64,000 nucleotides of DNA. It comes from Polymorphobacter fuscus (GTDB taxonomy: Bacteria > Pseudomonadota > Alphaproteobacteria > Sphingomonadales > Sphingomonadaceae). Positions 17,385-25,771 of this stretch are shown here, in pieces. Numbering within the stretch: position 1 is the stretch's first letter; each line of letters starts with the position of its first letter. The position numbers and the translations under genes are program-made. The notes below the pieces were generated by a model. The model had not been told where the DNA came from and did no database searches. It worked only from the letters and a program-made list of their open reading frames with translations. Where the stretch lies: assembly GCF_011927825.1 (NCBI RefSeq), contig NZ_JAATJI010000001.1:1860001-1924000 (forward strand). Direction: 5' to 3'.

Positions 17385-18740
17385 ATGCCGGGCGGCCGCG
17401 GTTCCTTCGTTGACGACTCATTCGAACGACCGCGCCGGAACAGCCTTTCGGTAGGCGACACATTGCAGCGTTTCGAAGCGCCGATTGCCGTGGCGGCGCT
17501 GCTGGCCATCGTCGGAACCGGCATTTTCGGCACTCCGGCCGCGGGCGTCTTCATCTTCGCAGCCTTGCTGCTGGTCGCATTCCGGCCACTGGCCGCGGCG
17601 CGCGACCTGCTGAAATTCTGGCCATTGCTGGTGCTGCCGCTCGTCGCGATCGCTTCGACGCTGTGGTCCGATGCCCCGGAACGGACGATGCGCGCGGCGC
17701 TGCAGTTCATGCTGACCTGCATTGCGGCCATCATGGTCTGTCGCCGTCTCGCAGCCGATCACGCCATCTTGACCCTGTTCATCGGCTATGGGGTGCTCGC
17801 CCTCATCGCGCTGCCGTCGGTGCCGGCCAGCCTTGCCGGCGGCACGCCGCTGCTTGGCCCGTTCGATTCGAAAAACCAGATGGGGTTCTCGGCGCATCTT
17901 CTGGTCGCCCTGGCGCTGGCGGTGATCTTCGACCGCCAGCAACCGTCGATCGCGCGCTTTGTCGCGGCCGCCGCCGTCCCGCTCGGCCTGGGTTTGCTGG
18001 TTCTCAGCAATTCGGCCGGCGCTGTCGCGTCCGTCGGCATCACTTTCATCGCCTTTCCGGCGCTGATGCTGCTCGGCCGCCTGTCGCAGCGCGGCCGTCT
18101 GATCGTGCTGCTGCTGCTGATCGTTGCCTTGGTGATCGGCAGCATTTTTCTCAGCGATATCGAAGCCGCAATCGCCGCGTTTCGGGAGAATGTGCTCAAA
18201 AAGGACGCGACGCTGACCGGCCGCACATATTTGTGGGAATATGCCGATCAGCTCAATCGCGAACGGCCGTGGCTGGGCGGCGGCTATTATGCCTTTTGGC
18301 GGCACGGCAACCTCGGCGCCGAAGGCTTGTGGCGCTGGGGCGGCATTGCCAGCCGGTCCGGCTTCAACTTTCACAACGCCTTCATCGAAATGCAGGTCGA
18401 CCTCGGCTGGGTCGGCCTGGGCATATTGGTGGCAATGTGCATCGGCATCGCAGGTGTTGCCTGCTATCGGCAATTTACCCGGCCGACGGTGCCGATGGCC
18501 TTCTTCCTTGCCTTTCTGGCGGTGACCTATGCGCGTTCGCTGACGGAAACCGGCATGATCGCCCCGTTCAGCGCCGTCACGGTGTTCTGCCTTGCCACCG
18601 TCGTTTATGCGCGTGCACCCGACCGCAAACGGGTCGATCGGCGCCGCGACCGCGCCGGGCCGAGTGCGGACCGCGGCGCATTGCCGGCGCGCCGGCGCCG
18701 GATGGACGGTCGTCAACCGCGCGCCCCGGCCCGGGCATAA
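17385..18740 (+). CDS. O-antigen ligase / polysaccharide polymerase (Wzy/ExoQ-like)
   Basis: A 451-residue inner-membrane protein with about ten to twelve hydrophobic segments from residue 25 to 410. Its large loop contains RTYLWEYADQLNRERPWLGG and ends with the signature FNFHNAFIEMQVDLGWVGLG, the His-containing pattern of the Wzy_C ligase/polymerase family. It probably joins lipid-linked repeat units in the periplasm, as ExoQ does. The ATG at 17385 follows an AAGGGG about 13 bases upstream. The last 50 residues are Arg/Pro-rich and cytoplasmic by inference. The 3' end overlaps the convergent glycosyltransferase by 28 bases. Confidence 0.85.
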   Translation: MPGGRGSFVDDSFERPRRNSLSVGDTLQRFEAPIAVAALLAIVGTGIFGTPAAGVFIFAALLLVAFRPLAAARDLLKFWPLLVLPLVAIASTLWSDAPERTMRAALQFMLTCIAAIMVCRRLAADHAILTLFIGYGVLALIALPSVPASLAGGTPLLGPFDSKNQMGFSAHLLVALALAVIFDRQQPSIARFVAAAAVPLGLGLLVLSNSAGAVASVGITFIAFPALMLLGRLSQRGRLIVLLLLIVALVIGSIFLSDIEAAIAAFRENVLKKDATLTGRTYLWEYADQLNRERPWLGGGYYAFWRHGNLGAEGLWRWGGIASRSGFNFHNAFIEMQVDLGWVGLGILVAMCIGIAGVACYRQFTRPTVPMAFFLAFLAVTYARSLTETGMIAPFSAVTVFCLATVVYARAPDRKRVDRRRDRAGPSADRGALPARRRRMDGRQPRAPARA

Positions 18741-19780
18741 AGCGCCAGATACGCCTGCGCCGACCGGTGCAGCGACAGCGCATCCCGAACATAATCGCGT
18801 GGCCGATAGCTGGCCCGCTGTGACCAGAACAGGTCGAACTGGGGTTCCAGTTCGGACACGCGAAACCGCCGTCCGCAACGACCATCGAAATAGGGCACCG
18901 AGCTGACGGCGAGCCCGGCGGGGGCGTCCCGCGACAGATGCGGGTCGACGAATTCCTCCTCGTCCCAGGCGAAGACGGGCACGCCTGCCGCCAGCGCCTC
19001 CTGGTACGCCAATCCCTGGGTTTCATGCTCGCACAGAAAGGCAAGGCTGCGCGCATTGCGCAAGCCATCGGCGAACATGCCCTGATGGTGTTCGCCATAG
19101 CGCAGGATCCGATAGCGCAGGCCGCGCGCATCGAGATGGGCACATAGCCGGTCGCGGACCTGCGGCACCTGGGTATCGCGGTGCCAGCGGATCTTGTCGT
19201 AGATCAGCACGTCGATCGACTTGGACGCCTTGGGCGCAGGTTGCCAGCGGTCGATGTCGATGCCGGCGAACCAGGTCACCATCTTGTCGCCGCACGAGGG
19301 GCGGTAATAATCGGCGAACCAGTCCGACGGCTGGATCAGCAAGCGAATGCGCTCCTGTGCCGCGACCGCGACGGCATCGCCCGGCGGGCCGAAGTCACCC
19401 GGGCCGAACAGCACCGGGTTGGGCAGCCGAACGGCGTCGAGCACGTCCGGGTAGCCGGCGAGGCCGATGGGATAGTCCGGCATCGCAGCGGCCGTGGCGA
19501 AATCATTTACCCGGACGTCGCAGCCGTGACGCTCCAGCGCCGTCCGCAACGCGACAAAGGCCGTGTAGAACCCGGTCCGTACCTGCCGACGCCGCGCCGA
19601 TCGATAGGCAAAGCGTGCAAAGCGCCGCGCCTGCGCCAGCGACCCGCCGATGGCACCGGGCCGGGCGCGCCATTCAAAGCCGTCATAGAACAGCAGGACG
19701 AGCGGGCCGCGGCGCGTCCGATGCAGGGACGCCGCATGCGACGCGGCCATCGCGGCGTCGGCCATGGCCGCTTCAGCCAC
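18713..19780 (-). CDS. Glycosyltransferase (GT4-like)
   Basis: A 355-residue GT-B-like protein: PLVLLFYDGFEWRA opening, FGPGDFGPPGDAVAVAAQER, LIQPSDWFADYYRP and VTWFAGIDID. The donor half has IDVLIYDKIRWHRD, ARSLAFLCEHETQGLAYQEAL (the E-x7-E-like region) and GVPVFAWDEEEFVDP. The N-terminal Ala/Met-rich leader makes the start uncertain. The gene overlaps the upstream epsI-like gene by eight bases, so they are probably translated from one transcript running exosortase - EpsI - glycosyltransferase. Its coupling to the exosortase genes is notable. Confidence 0.78.
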   Translation of the reverse strand: MAEAAMADAAMAASHAASLHRTRRGPLVLLFYDGFEWRARPGAIGGSLAQARRFARFAYRSARRRQVRTGFYTAFVALRTALERHGCDVRVNDFATAAAMPDYPIGLAGYPDVLDAVRLPNPVLFGPGDFGPPGDAVAVAAQERIRLLIQPSDWFADYYRPSCGDKMVTWFAGIDIDRWQPAPKASKSIDVLIYDKIRWHRDTQVPQVRDRLCAHLDARGLRYRILRYGEHHQGMFADGLRNARSLAFLCEHETQGLAYQEALAAGVPVFAWDEEEFVDPHLSRDAPAGLAVSSVPYFDGRCGRRFRVSELEPQFDLFWSQRASYRPRDYVRDALSLHRSAQAYLALYARAGARG

Positions 19781-20477
19781 GCTGGCCTGTCGGCGCGCCG
19801 CCGACCAGCAGGGCCCGCGCCAGTGGTGGCGCCGCTGTCACCATAGCACCAGCGAACCTGGCAAGCGCCTGGTCGGCCGTCGCGTCGGTATCCCCCAGGG
19901 TCGACACGCGGACCAAGATGCCGTCGGGAACCGTGCCAGTCACGACGCTGGCCAGGATCGCACGATATTCCTCCGCCGTGTTGCGCGGGAAGGCCGCAGC
20001 GACCCGCGTCCAGTACAGCAACCGTTCGATGCGATCGTCGCGCCGCGCTGTAAACGCCCGCGCCTGGACCGGAACCGCAGGTACCCCAAGCGCCAGATCG
20101 AGATCGCGGAAATCGGCAAGCCGGAACCCCTGCCCGGGATAACAGGTTTCGGGACGGTGCAGTTGCAGGCTGCCGCCCTGGGTGCTGCCATAGGCAATCA
20201 GCAACATGATGCGCGGCAGGTCGGGCGCCGCATAGACTCGCATCAGTTGCTGGTCATAGCCGTCATTGTCGCTGGTTTCGGTGGTGGTGACGACGCCCTT
20301 GTTTGACACCCAGCGCCAATCGGCGATCTGCGGCGCGATCAGGTCTTCGAGTCGATGTTTGACCAGCCGATTCCCCGATCGCCGCGGCACCGCGGCATAG
20401 GCGACCGCCGCGGTGGAGGCCATGGCGGCACCGACAACAAGCGCGCGTCGCGACAACGCTGGGCCGAATTCCGTCAT
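19773..20477 (-). CDS. EpsI family protein (exosortase-associated)
   Basis: A 234-residue exported or membrane-anchored protein with a twin-Arg-like hydrophobic N-terminus (SRRALVVGAAMASTAAVAYA). The EpsI domain shows IADWRWV, YDQQLMRVY, LLIAYGSTQGGSLQLHRPE, then TCYPGQGF; the HRPE-x-CYP signature is the family hallmark. EpsI is always found with exosortases, sometimes fused to them, and is thought to assist the sorting reaction or polysaccharide coupling. It overlaps the exosortase gene by four bases (ATGA-type) and the downstream glycosyltransferase by eight. Confidence 0.88.
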   Translation of the reverse strand: MTEFGPALSRRALVVGAAMASTAAVAYAAVPRRSGNRLVKHRLEDLIAPQIADWRWVSNKGVVTTTETSDNDGYDQQLMRVYAAPDLPRIMLLIAYGSTQGGSLQLHRPETCYPGQGFRLADFRDLDLALGVPAVPVQARAFTARRDDRIERLLYWTRVAAAFPRNTAEEYRAILASVVTGTVPDGILVRVSTLGDTDATADQALARFAGAMVTAAPPLARALLVGGAPTGQRG

Positions 20478-21469
20478 GCCGCAGCCGCCGTCGCCGGCGC
20501 CGGCCAGACTCGCGACATCACCTCATCGAGCAGCAAGACGCCCCCCATCGCCACCGCAAACATCGTCAGCCCGGCAAATTGATGAAGATAGCCTTCCGCC
20601 GCAGCCTGACCGAGATGATAGGTGATGAGAATCAACAGCGCCACCCGCACCAGATTTGCGAGAATGGCCATCGCGATGATGCCGAAGAAGAAGACCAAAT
20701 TATAGGCAAACCCGCGATGCTGCCGCAGATGCGCGTAGAACAAGCCCATCGCCGTCAGACTGATCATGGAGTTGAGACCGCCACACGCCGACTTCACGCC
20801 GAGCCGATACTGGTCGACGAAAATATTCAACCCCGATCGCGCCACCGGATAGTCGAACTTCGACAGCCCCCACACCGCCAGTTCGGAAAGCTGGAGCCGT
20901 AAGGGCTGGGTCGCCGCAGCCACGAAACTGCCCGGCGGCGGCAGCAGGAACAACAGATAGGCGATCGGAAACCAGCCGACGCGCATCGCCCGCGCGCCGA
21001 TGAAAAGATAGAGTGTCGCCAGCAGCACGAGATACAACGCACCGCTTTCGATCACGATGCTGCCGACCACGCGGGCGCAGGCATAAAGCACCAACGCCGG
21101 AACCAGCAGCAATGCACCGAAAAGCGGTCGACCGGGCCGGGCCTGCGCCGCCATCGCCGGCCAGCTGCGCACCATCAGCCAGACGCCGAGCGCCAGCACG
21201 ATGGGCCCATGGGCGCCTTGTTCGGTCGACCAGGATTGCCGGGCGATGCCCTGGAACGTTGCCAGCGCCATGACGCCGAAACCGATTGCAAGCGGCAGCG
21301 CCCATCGCCAGTCGGCCCAGACTTGGGCCGCCGATCCGCGCCTTTCGGTGGTCGAGACACTTCCATCGGCCTTGGCGGCGACGCCGTCGACAGCCGTTGT
21401 TGTGACAGCCGCTGTCGCGACGGCCGATCCGGCCGCGCCATTGGCTGCAACATTGAAACCGTTCCACAT
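20474..21469 (-). CDS. Exosortase (possibly XrtV subclass)
   Basis: A 331-residue integral-membrane transpeptidase of the exosortase/archaeosortase family, which cleaves the PEP-CTERM signal and transfers the protein to an unknown acceptor. Predicted catalytic residues are Cys229 (SACGGLNS), Arg275 (ANLVRVALL) and His296 (EGYLHQFAG), each in the expected context at the end of a membrane helix. Membrane helices run from about residue 57. An unusual 50-residue Ala/Thr/Val-rich leader precedes them. The ATG at 21469 has GGGCGGG upstream; the frame is open to 21685 but through a hairpin region, so the longer form is unlikely. The subclass cannot be fixed by eye. Confidence 0.9.
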   Translation of the reverse strand: MWNGFNVAANGAAGSAVATAAVTTTAVDGVAAKADGSVSTTERRGSAAQVWADWRWALPLAIGFGVMALATFQGIARQSWSTEQGAHGPIVLALGVWLMVRSWPAMAAQARPGRPLFGALLLVPALVLYACARVVGSIVIESGALYLVLLATLYLFIGARAMRVGWFPIAYLLFLLPPPGSFVAAATQPLRLQLSELAVWGLSKFDYPVARSGLNIFVDQYRLGVKSACGGLNSMISLTAMGLFYAHLRQHRGFAYNLVFFFGIIAMAILANLVRVALLILITYHLGQAAAEGYLHQFAGLTMFAVAMGGVLLLDEVMSRVWPAPATAAAA

Positions 21470-21544
21470 GCCGCCCGCCCCGCCCGATGGTAACGCCCGC
21501 CCTACGCATCCGCCGCTTTCGGCGATGCTAACTCCAGACACGAA

Positions 21545-21634
21545 TGCCGCCGGCGCAAAACGCCGGCGGCACCCGTAGGCTGCCTCATCCAGAGTTGCAG
21601 ACACGTCCGCTACGGACGCGCCCGCAACTCTGGA
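21545..21634. repeat. Two strong hairpins between PEP-CTERM and exosortase genes
   Basis: Hairpin A (21545-21571) is an 11-bp perfect stem TGCCGCCGGCG / CGCCGGCGGCA with loop CAAAA. Hairpin B (21588-21634) has an 11-bp outer stem TCCAGAGTTGC / GCAACTCTGGA enclosing a second stem CGTCCG-CTA-CGGACG. B starts eight bases past the PEP-CTERM stop on the minus strand. No T-run follows, so they may attenuate read-through into the exosortase or protect the PEP-CTERM message end. Structure is seen, role inferred. Confidence 0.65.
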
Positions 21635-21641
21635 CCAAGGC

Positions 21642-22322
21642 TCAGGCCATCGCCGGACGCGTGCGGCGACGCCGCAGCGCGACACCGGCCATGCCGGCAG
21701 CGAGGATCATCATGCCCCAGGTCGCCGGTTCCGGCGCCGCGATCGAGATGTTGTCGATCTCGAACGCATTGGCACCGAGCGACCGCAGCTCGAAGCCGGT
21801 GATCGTGTCGAGACCCTGGGTGTCGAAGAAGACCCGGCCATTGGTCGCAGCGATAAGCTGGTCACCGCTGATCCCGTCGAGGAAATTCGGGCCTTGGCCG
21901 ACGATCTGATAGCCATCGAGCTGCATCGAGCCACCCGACGCGAAGTGCAGGATGACCTGATTGTAGGTATCGAGCGACCCGATCACGAACGACAGGACCT
22001 GCATGCCCGGGATCCCGATGGTCGCCGACGAGACAACGTTGCCTGCGGGGTTGAGGTTGTTCTGCACCCCCAGATAGTTGTCCGAACTCCCGAAAGCCGG
22101 AACGGCGGCAAAGCCGGGGGTCGACGGCGGAGCGAAGACCTGCGCGCCGCCGCCATAGGAAGCACCCACGGCATAGCTTTCGAAGTCTTCGAAAAGAGTC
22201 GTGCCCATCAAGTTGGTGGCAGCAGCTCCCTGGTTCCATGTGATCGACAGTGCATTGGCCGGCGCAGCGCTAACCAGCGCCGCGCCCGCTAAAGCCATGA
22301 GGATAGGCAGTTTCTTCAACAT
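21642..22322 (-). CDS. PEP-CTERM sorting domain-containing protein
   Basis: A 226-residue secreted protein with a signal peptide (1-24, ALVSAAPANA). The beta-rich body has FEDFESYAVG and a jelly-roll-like pattern (VILHFASGGSMQLDGY, GFELRSLGANAFEIDNISI). The C-terminal sorting tag reads PEPATW at 197-202, then a hydrophobic helix, then RRRR at 217-220. This is the expected substrate of the adjacent exosortase and the only PEP-CTERM protein in the window. The FEDF...IDN... layout resembles extracellular carbohydrate-binding or cell-surface domains. The start has a Lys-Lys positively charged N-region. Confidence 0.93.
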   Translation of the reverse strand: MLKKLPILMALAGAALVSAAPANALSITWNQGAAATNLMGTTLFEDFESYAVGASYGGGAQVFAPPSTPGFAAVPAFGSSDNYLGVQNNLNPAGNVVSSATIGIPGMQVLSFVIGSLDTYNQVILHFASGGSMQLDGYQIVGQGPNFLDGISGDQLIAATNGRVFFDTQGLDTITGFELRSLGANAFEIDNISIAAPEPATWGMMILAAGMAGVALRRRRTRPAMA

Positions 22323-22722
22323 TGGTACGCTCCCTGATTGAAGTGAACGCTCGCGACGAGACGGAGCGCGGACAGTGCATTCTCCCTGGGCGTCTTCCCC
22401 CGGTCAGCCCCCTTCCCAACACCAATGCCGGAACTGCGGACTGGACTAAACGGTTAAAGATTCCCTTATGTCAAGTCAATCGCGCCGATGAGATACCTCA
22501 TCCGGATTATCTCGAAATAATACCTAATGATCGCTTCGACTATCAACAAGGTGGTAACTGGCAATGACTGCGCAATAGCGGCAGCTCCATCCGATCATAT
22601 TGTAGCTTTTACTGTCATATGAGAAGGATGCAATTAACGAAGCATTGAATTGGGGCCATTTCAATGCATCGTTTCCGCGCCATCACGGGTCGCCCGCGAT
22701 GACGACACAGGGGGCAGAGAAG
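22323..22722. promoter_or_regulatory. Divergent regulatory region upstream of PEP-CTERM and sugar-transferase genes
   Basis: These 400 bases contain no convincing gene. The middle (about 22440-22560) is markedly AT-richer than its surroundings. TGGCAATGACTGCGCA at 22559-22574 has GG and GC ten bases apart, as in sigma-54 promoters, pointing towards the sugar transferase; the -12 element lacks the usual TT. No clear sigma-70 pair stands out. Confidence 0.35.
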
Positions 22723-23466
22723 ATGTTGCAGGATTTCTCGAAATCTTTTGATACTGCGATGTCGTTCGAACCGTCTGCCGCGCGCATGGGCAACATCTTC
22801 CACGGCAGCACCACGACGTGGCCGGCGCCCGCCCCCCTCGCACCCACGCCAGCTGCCGATGCGCCCGTCAGTCGCGCGCTCGATATCGTCATCGCCATTG
22901 CCGCGCTGGTGGTGTTCGCGCCGATCATGCTGATCTGCGCGCTTGCCGTTGCGGCATCGAACAACGGTCCGGTGCTGTTCCGGCAGCAGCGGATCGGCCG
23001 GGACGGCGCCCTGTTCAGCTGCCTGAAGTTCCGCACCATGCGCACCGATGCCGCCGAAGTGCTCGATACGCTGCTGGCGACGTGTCCCGCCGCCCGCGAA
23101 GAATGGCAACGCAATCACAAGCTGCAGAACGACCCGCGCATCATCGGGGCCGGCAGCTTCCTGCGCAAGACCAGCCTCGACGAGCTGCCGCAGCTTTTCA
23201 ATGTGCTGGCCGGGGACATGGCGATCGTCGGACCCCGCCCGATCGTGCCCGCCGAAATCGCCCGTTATGGCCGCTATATCGGCGCCTATTGCGCGGTGCG
23301 ACCCGGAATTACCGGGCTGTGGCAGGTGCAGGGGCGCAGCGCGACGACCTATCGTCGCCGCATCGCGTGCGACATCGTCTACAGCCGCGCCAAATCACCC
23401 GCCGTCGATCTGCGCATCATCGCCTGCACCATACCGGCCGTCATCCTTGGCCGCGGTGCCTGCTGA
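22723..23466 (+). CDS. Undecaprenyl-phosphate sugar-1-phosphate transferase (ExoY-like)
   Basis: Initiating enzyme that moves a sugar-1-phosphate from a nucleotide sugar to undecaprenyl phosphate at the inner membrane. It is the short monotopic form: one hydrophobic hairpin ([20 protein letters not shown]), then the catalytic core with [53 protein letters not shown] and [18 protein letters not shown]. The start at 22723 has AGGGGG eight bases upstream; Met at 22699 and a TTG at 22645 are alternatives. It has no four-helix WcaJ-type N-terminus, matching ExoY. It is convergent with the phosphoesterase gene. Confidence 0.93.
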   Translation: MLQDFSKSFDTAMSFEPSAARMGNIFHGSTTTWPAPAPLAPTPAADAPVSRALDIVIAIAALVVFAPIMLICALAVAASNNGPVLFRQQRIGRDGALFSCLKFRTMRTDAAEVLDTLLATCPAAREEWQRNHKLQNDPRIIGAGSFLRKTSLDELPQLFNVLAGDMAIVGPRPIVPAEIARYGRYIGAYCAVRPGITGLWQVQGRSATTYRRRIACDIVYSRAKSPAVDLRIIACTIPAVILGRGAC

Positions 23467-23478
23467 CGCCGTGTCAGC
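23462..23478. terminator. Hairpin spanning two convergent stop codons
   Basis: Stem GCTGAC / GTCAGC (6 bp) with loop GCCGT. The sugar-transferase TGA and the oppositely oriented phosphoesterase stop both lie inside it. A short bidirectional terminator or transcript-end structure is possible; there is no T-run. Confidence 0.4.
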
Positions 23479-24247
23479 CGTGGCGTTCGCCGCCGGCATC
23501 GTCCCCGGTGTGCAGCGACCAGACCTGGTCACCTTCCAGCCCAACCGCCGATAGTCGCCCGGTGCGGTAGGCGCCGGTATCGACACCGATCCGGTTTGCA
23601 GCGAAATCGATCCCGGCCTGGTGAATACTGTGCCCATGCACGATCATCAGACCATGGTCGGCAGTGCTGGACAGAAACGGATCACGAATCCACAGCAGGT
23701 CGTCTTCCGACTGGCGGGCGATAGGGACGCCGGGTCGCACACCGGCGTGGACGAAGAAATAATCGCCGACCGTCAACGACACCGGCAGCGCCTCCAGCCA
23801 TTGTGCCAGCGAGTCGGGAATGACCCGGCGGACCGTCGCGATGATCGCGTCCGAATCGTCGGGATCGAGCGCCGCGATATCGACGCCAAAACTGGCCAGC
23901 GTCGCCAGCCCGCCGAATGTCACCCACAGCCTTGCTGCGTCATGGTCGCCATGTCGCACATCGAGGAGCGCTGCTTCGTGATTGCCCTTGAGGACAAGAA
24001 AATTGGGCATATCGAGACCGGCCAGCAGTTCCATCAGGTCGCGCGACTTCGGTCCACGATCGATGATATCGCCCAGGATCACATAGCGGGTGCGCATGGC
24101 CGGACGCGCGGCGACATCGGCACTGATTCTGGTCAGCAGTGCGTAAAGGAGATCGAGCCGGCCATGGACATCGCCGATCGCATAGATGCGTTCACCGGCC
24201 GGCAGTCGCGGCTTGGTTGCGCGTTTGGGGCGGAACAATCGGGGCAT
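23474..24247 (-). CDS. Metallophosphoesterase (Ser/Thr phosphatase / ApaH-like)
   Basis: A 257-residue calcineurin-like phosphoesterase with the complete dinuclear metal site: GDVHGR at 25-30, GDIIDRGPKS near 59-68, GNHEAALLD near 88, FVHAGVRPGVP and the late HGHSIHQAG. No signal peptide is seen, so it is cytoplasmic. By sequence it could be a protein phosphatase (perhaps for the tyrosine-kinase-controlled system) or a diadenosine-tetraphosphatase-like enzyme; neither is shown. Similar genes are often found near exopolysaccharide loci in alphaproteobacteria. It lies 50 bases downstream of the acyltransferase-like gene on the same strand. Confidence 0.85.
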   Translation of the reverse strand: MPRLFRPKRATKPRLPAGERIYAIGDVHGRLDLLYALLTRISADVAARPAMRTRYVILGDIIDRGPKSRDLMELLAGLDMPNFLVLKGNHEAALLDVRHGDHDAARLWVTFGGLATLASFGVDIAALDPDDSDAIIATVRRVIPDSLAQWLEALPVSLTVGDYFFVHAGVRPGVPIARQSEDDLLWIRDPFLSSTADHGLMIVHGHSIHQAGIDFAANRIGVDTGAYRTGRLSAVGLEGDQVWSLHTGDDAGGERHG

Positions 24248-24297
24248 CGATCGTCTTCGCTAGCACGGATCGCGCGACATGTCTGTGCCGCGCCCGA

Positions 24298-25542
24298 TCA
24301 GACCCCGCCGCTTTCCGGACTGAAGGCAACCATGGTCATCGCCATCGCTGCCATCGCCGCCAGCAGAAAGGCGACCCACATGGCCAGTTCCGGCGCGCGT
24401 TCGGCGCTGCGCTGCCAGATGCCGGCGAGGGTGAGCGGTCGCGCCGCCCGGATCGCGAGGCCGCTGTTGCCTTCGATCCCGCCCGACCGCCGAAACAGCG
24501 GTTTTTGCACGCCGTGCCAACCGGCAACGGCAAGCAGCACCGCCAGCGGCAGACTGGCCACGGTGCTTGCAAAGAAACCCTCCCCGACCAGCCGGCTCGA
24601 TATGACCAGCTGCTGCACCGGCCAGGCCATCAGGACGAATCCGGCAAGATATTTGTGCACGGCCGCGGCCGGCCCGGCAAACGGCAGCCGCGCCAGGGCG
24701 AGCGTCACCACCAGATAGGTCAGCGGCAAGGCGATCAATAGATGGAAAGCGGCAATACCGTTCCAGTCGCGACGCCCCGCAACCGCCACGACAAGCAACA
24801 GCATTGCCGCCGCGGCCGCCAGCACCTTGTGCAGCACAAGCCGGCGGCGCTGGCGCCAGGCCAGCGCACCGAGCAACAGGCACAGGAACGCCGTCAGCGG
24901 CCAGCCATTAAGGGCGGCCTGAACCACCGGCAGGTTGGCCGGAAGCGAAGCCGCCAAGACCGGCAGCAGCAGGGCCACGGCCGTCGCCACCCCGATCGCT
25001 ATAGCCGGAACAGCTGTCCCCCAGCGCGGCCGCAGCGACGACACGGCCAGGATGATCGATCCGACCAGCGCGAAAGGCACGACCCTGAGGATATCGTTGA
25101 CACTGCCGACCGGGTTGGTGGTGAACACCTCGGGCAGCCGGTCGAAAGGAATGGCGACAAGATTGAGGAAATAGAGCGCCAGGTCGCGGTCGCTGAAATA
25201 GCGCGCGAGGCTCGACCGGGTCGCCAGCGGACCGATCACCAGCGCCGTTGCCACCACCGCAAAGGCAAGAGTCGGCCAACTCCGCAACAGGCGGCGGCGC
25301 CAAAAGTCTCGAAAGTCACCCCGATCAAGGCTCCGCGCCAGCAGGAAACCGGCAATGGCAAACAATGCCGGCACCAGCAACGCCGGCAGGATCCAGATCG
25401 GCGTGTTGGCGAATCGGCCGTAGCTCGTGCTGACTTCCAGGCCCTGATAGGCGAACAGCACGGCGACCACGCTCAAACGCAGCGGTGCGACACCGTCAAA
25501 CCATGGGCCTTGCTGTCGAACGGCCGTATCAACAGTATCCAA
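24298..25542 (-). CDS. Polytopic membrane protein, acyltransferase-3-like
   Basis: A roughly 414-residue inner-membrane protein with ten or more hydrophobic segments. The opening GVAPLRLSVVAVLFAYQGLEV, then FAIAGFLLARSL and FRDFWRRRLLRSWPTLAF, match the start of the acyltransferase-3/OpgC/ExoZ family, where the loop Arg cluster follows the second helix. The usual early catalytic His is not obvious, because the first helix reads LRLSVVAV. A TTG at 25542 with GGGGGCAGGA upstream is the preferred start; an open frame to 25674 exists. It probably O-acetylates or succinylates the polysaccharide (inference), or is an inactive relative. Confidence 0.6.
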   Translation of the reverse strand: MDTVDTAVRQQGPWFDGVAPLRLSVVAVLFAYQGLEVSTSYGRFANTPIWILPALLVPALFAIAGFLLARSLDRGDFRDFWRRRLLRSWPTLAFAVVATALVIGPLATRSSLARYFSDRDLALYFLNLVAIPFDRLPEVFTTNPVGSVNDILRVVPFALVGSIILAVSSLRPRWGTAVPAIAIGVATAVALLLPVLAASLPANLPVVQAALNGWPLTAFLCLLLGALAWRQRRRLVLHKVLAAAAAMLLLVVAVAGRRDWNGIAAFHLLIALPLTYLVVTLALARLPFAGPAAAVHKYLAGFVLMAWPVQQLVISSRLVGEGFFASTVASLPLAVLLAVAGWHGVQKPLFRRSGGIEGNSGLAIRAARPLTLAGIWQRSAERAPELAMWVAFLLAAMAAMAMTMVAFSPESGGV

Positions 25543-25771
25543 ATCCTGCCCCCACCCCGAGCACTTGCCGCCCTTTCGGGAAATACTGAGTCCGATGTCG
25601 CGACTAGGCAGGTCGGTGACAGCGGAATCGATCGCGATTGTTCTCCGTACCCAAGCATAACGACTTGTAAGCAACCGAGTCGAATGCGAATAACGTATCG
25701 TAAAGGTTTTACCACGCAGGGGCTAGAACGCCCGCAAATGTTGCCGTTGTTCGAGCCGGGGGGGCAAAGCC

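Noticed and set aside
22322..22567. Small plus-strand open frame of 81 codons upstream of the sugar transferase
   Set aside because: No ribosome-binding site of note, no domain-like sequence, and it begins on the start region of the PEP-CTERM gene. Better seen as regulatory DNA.
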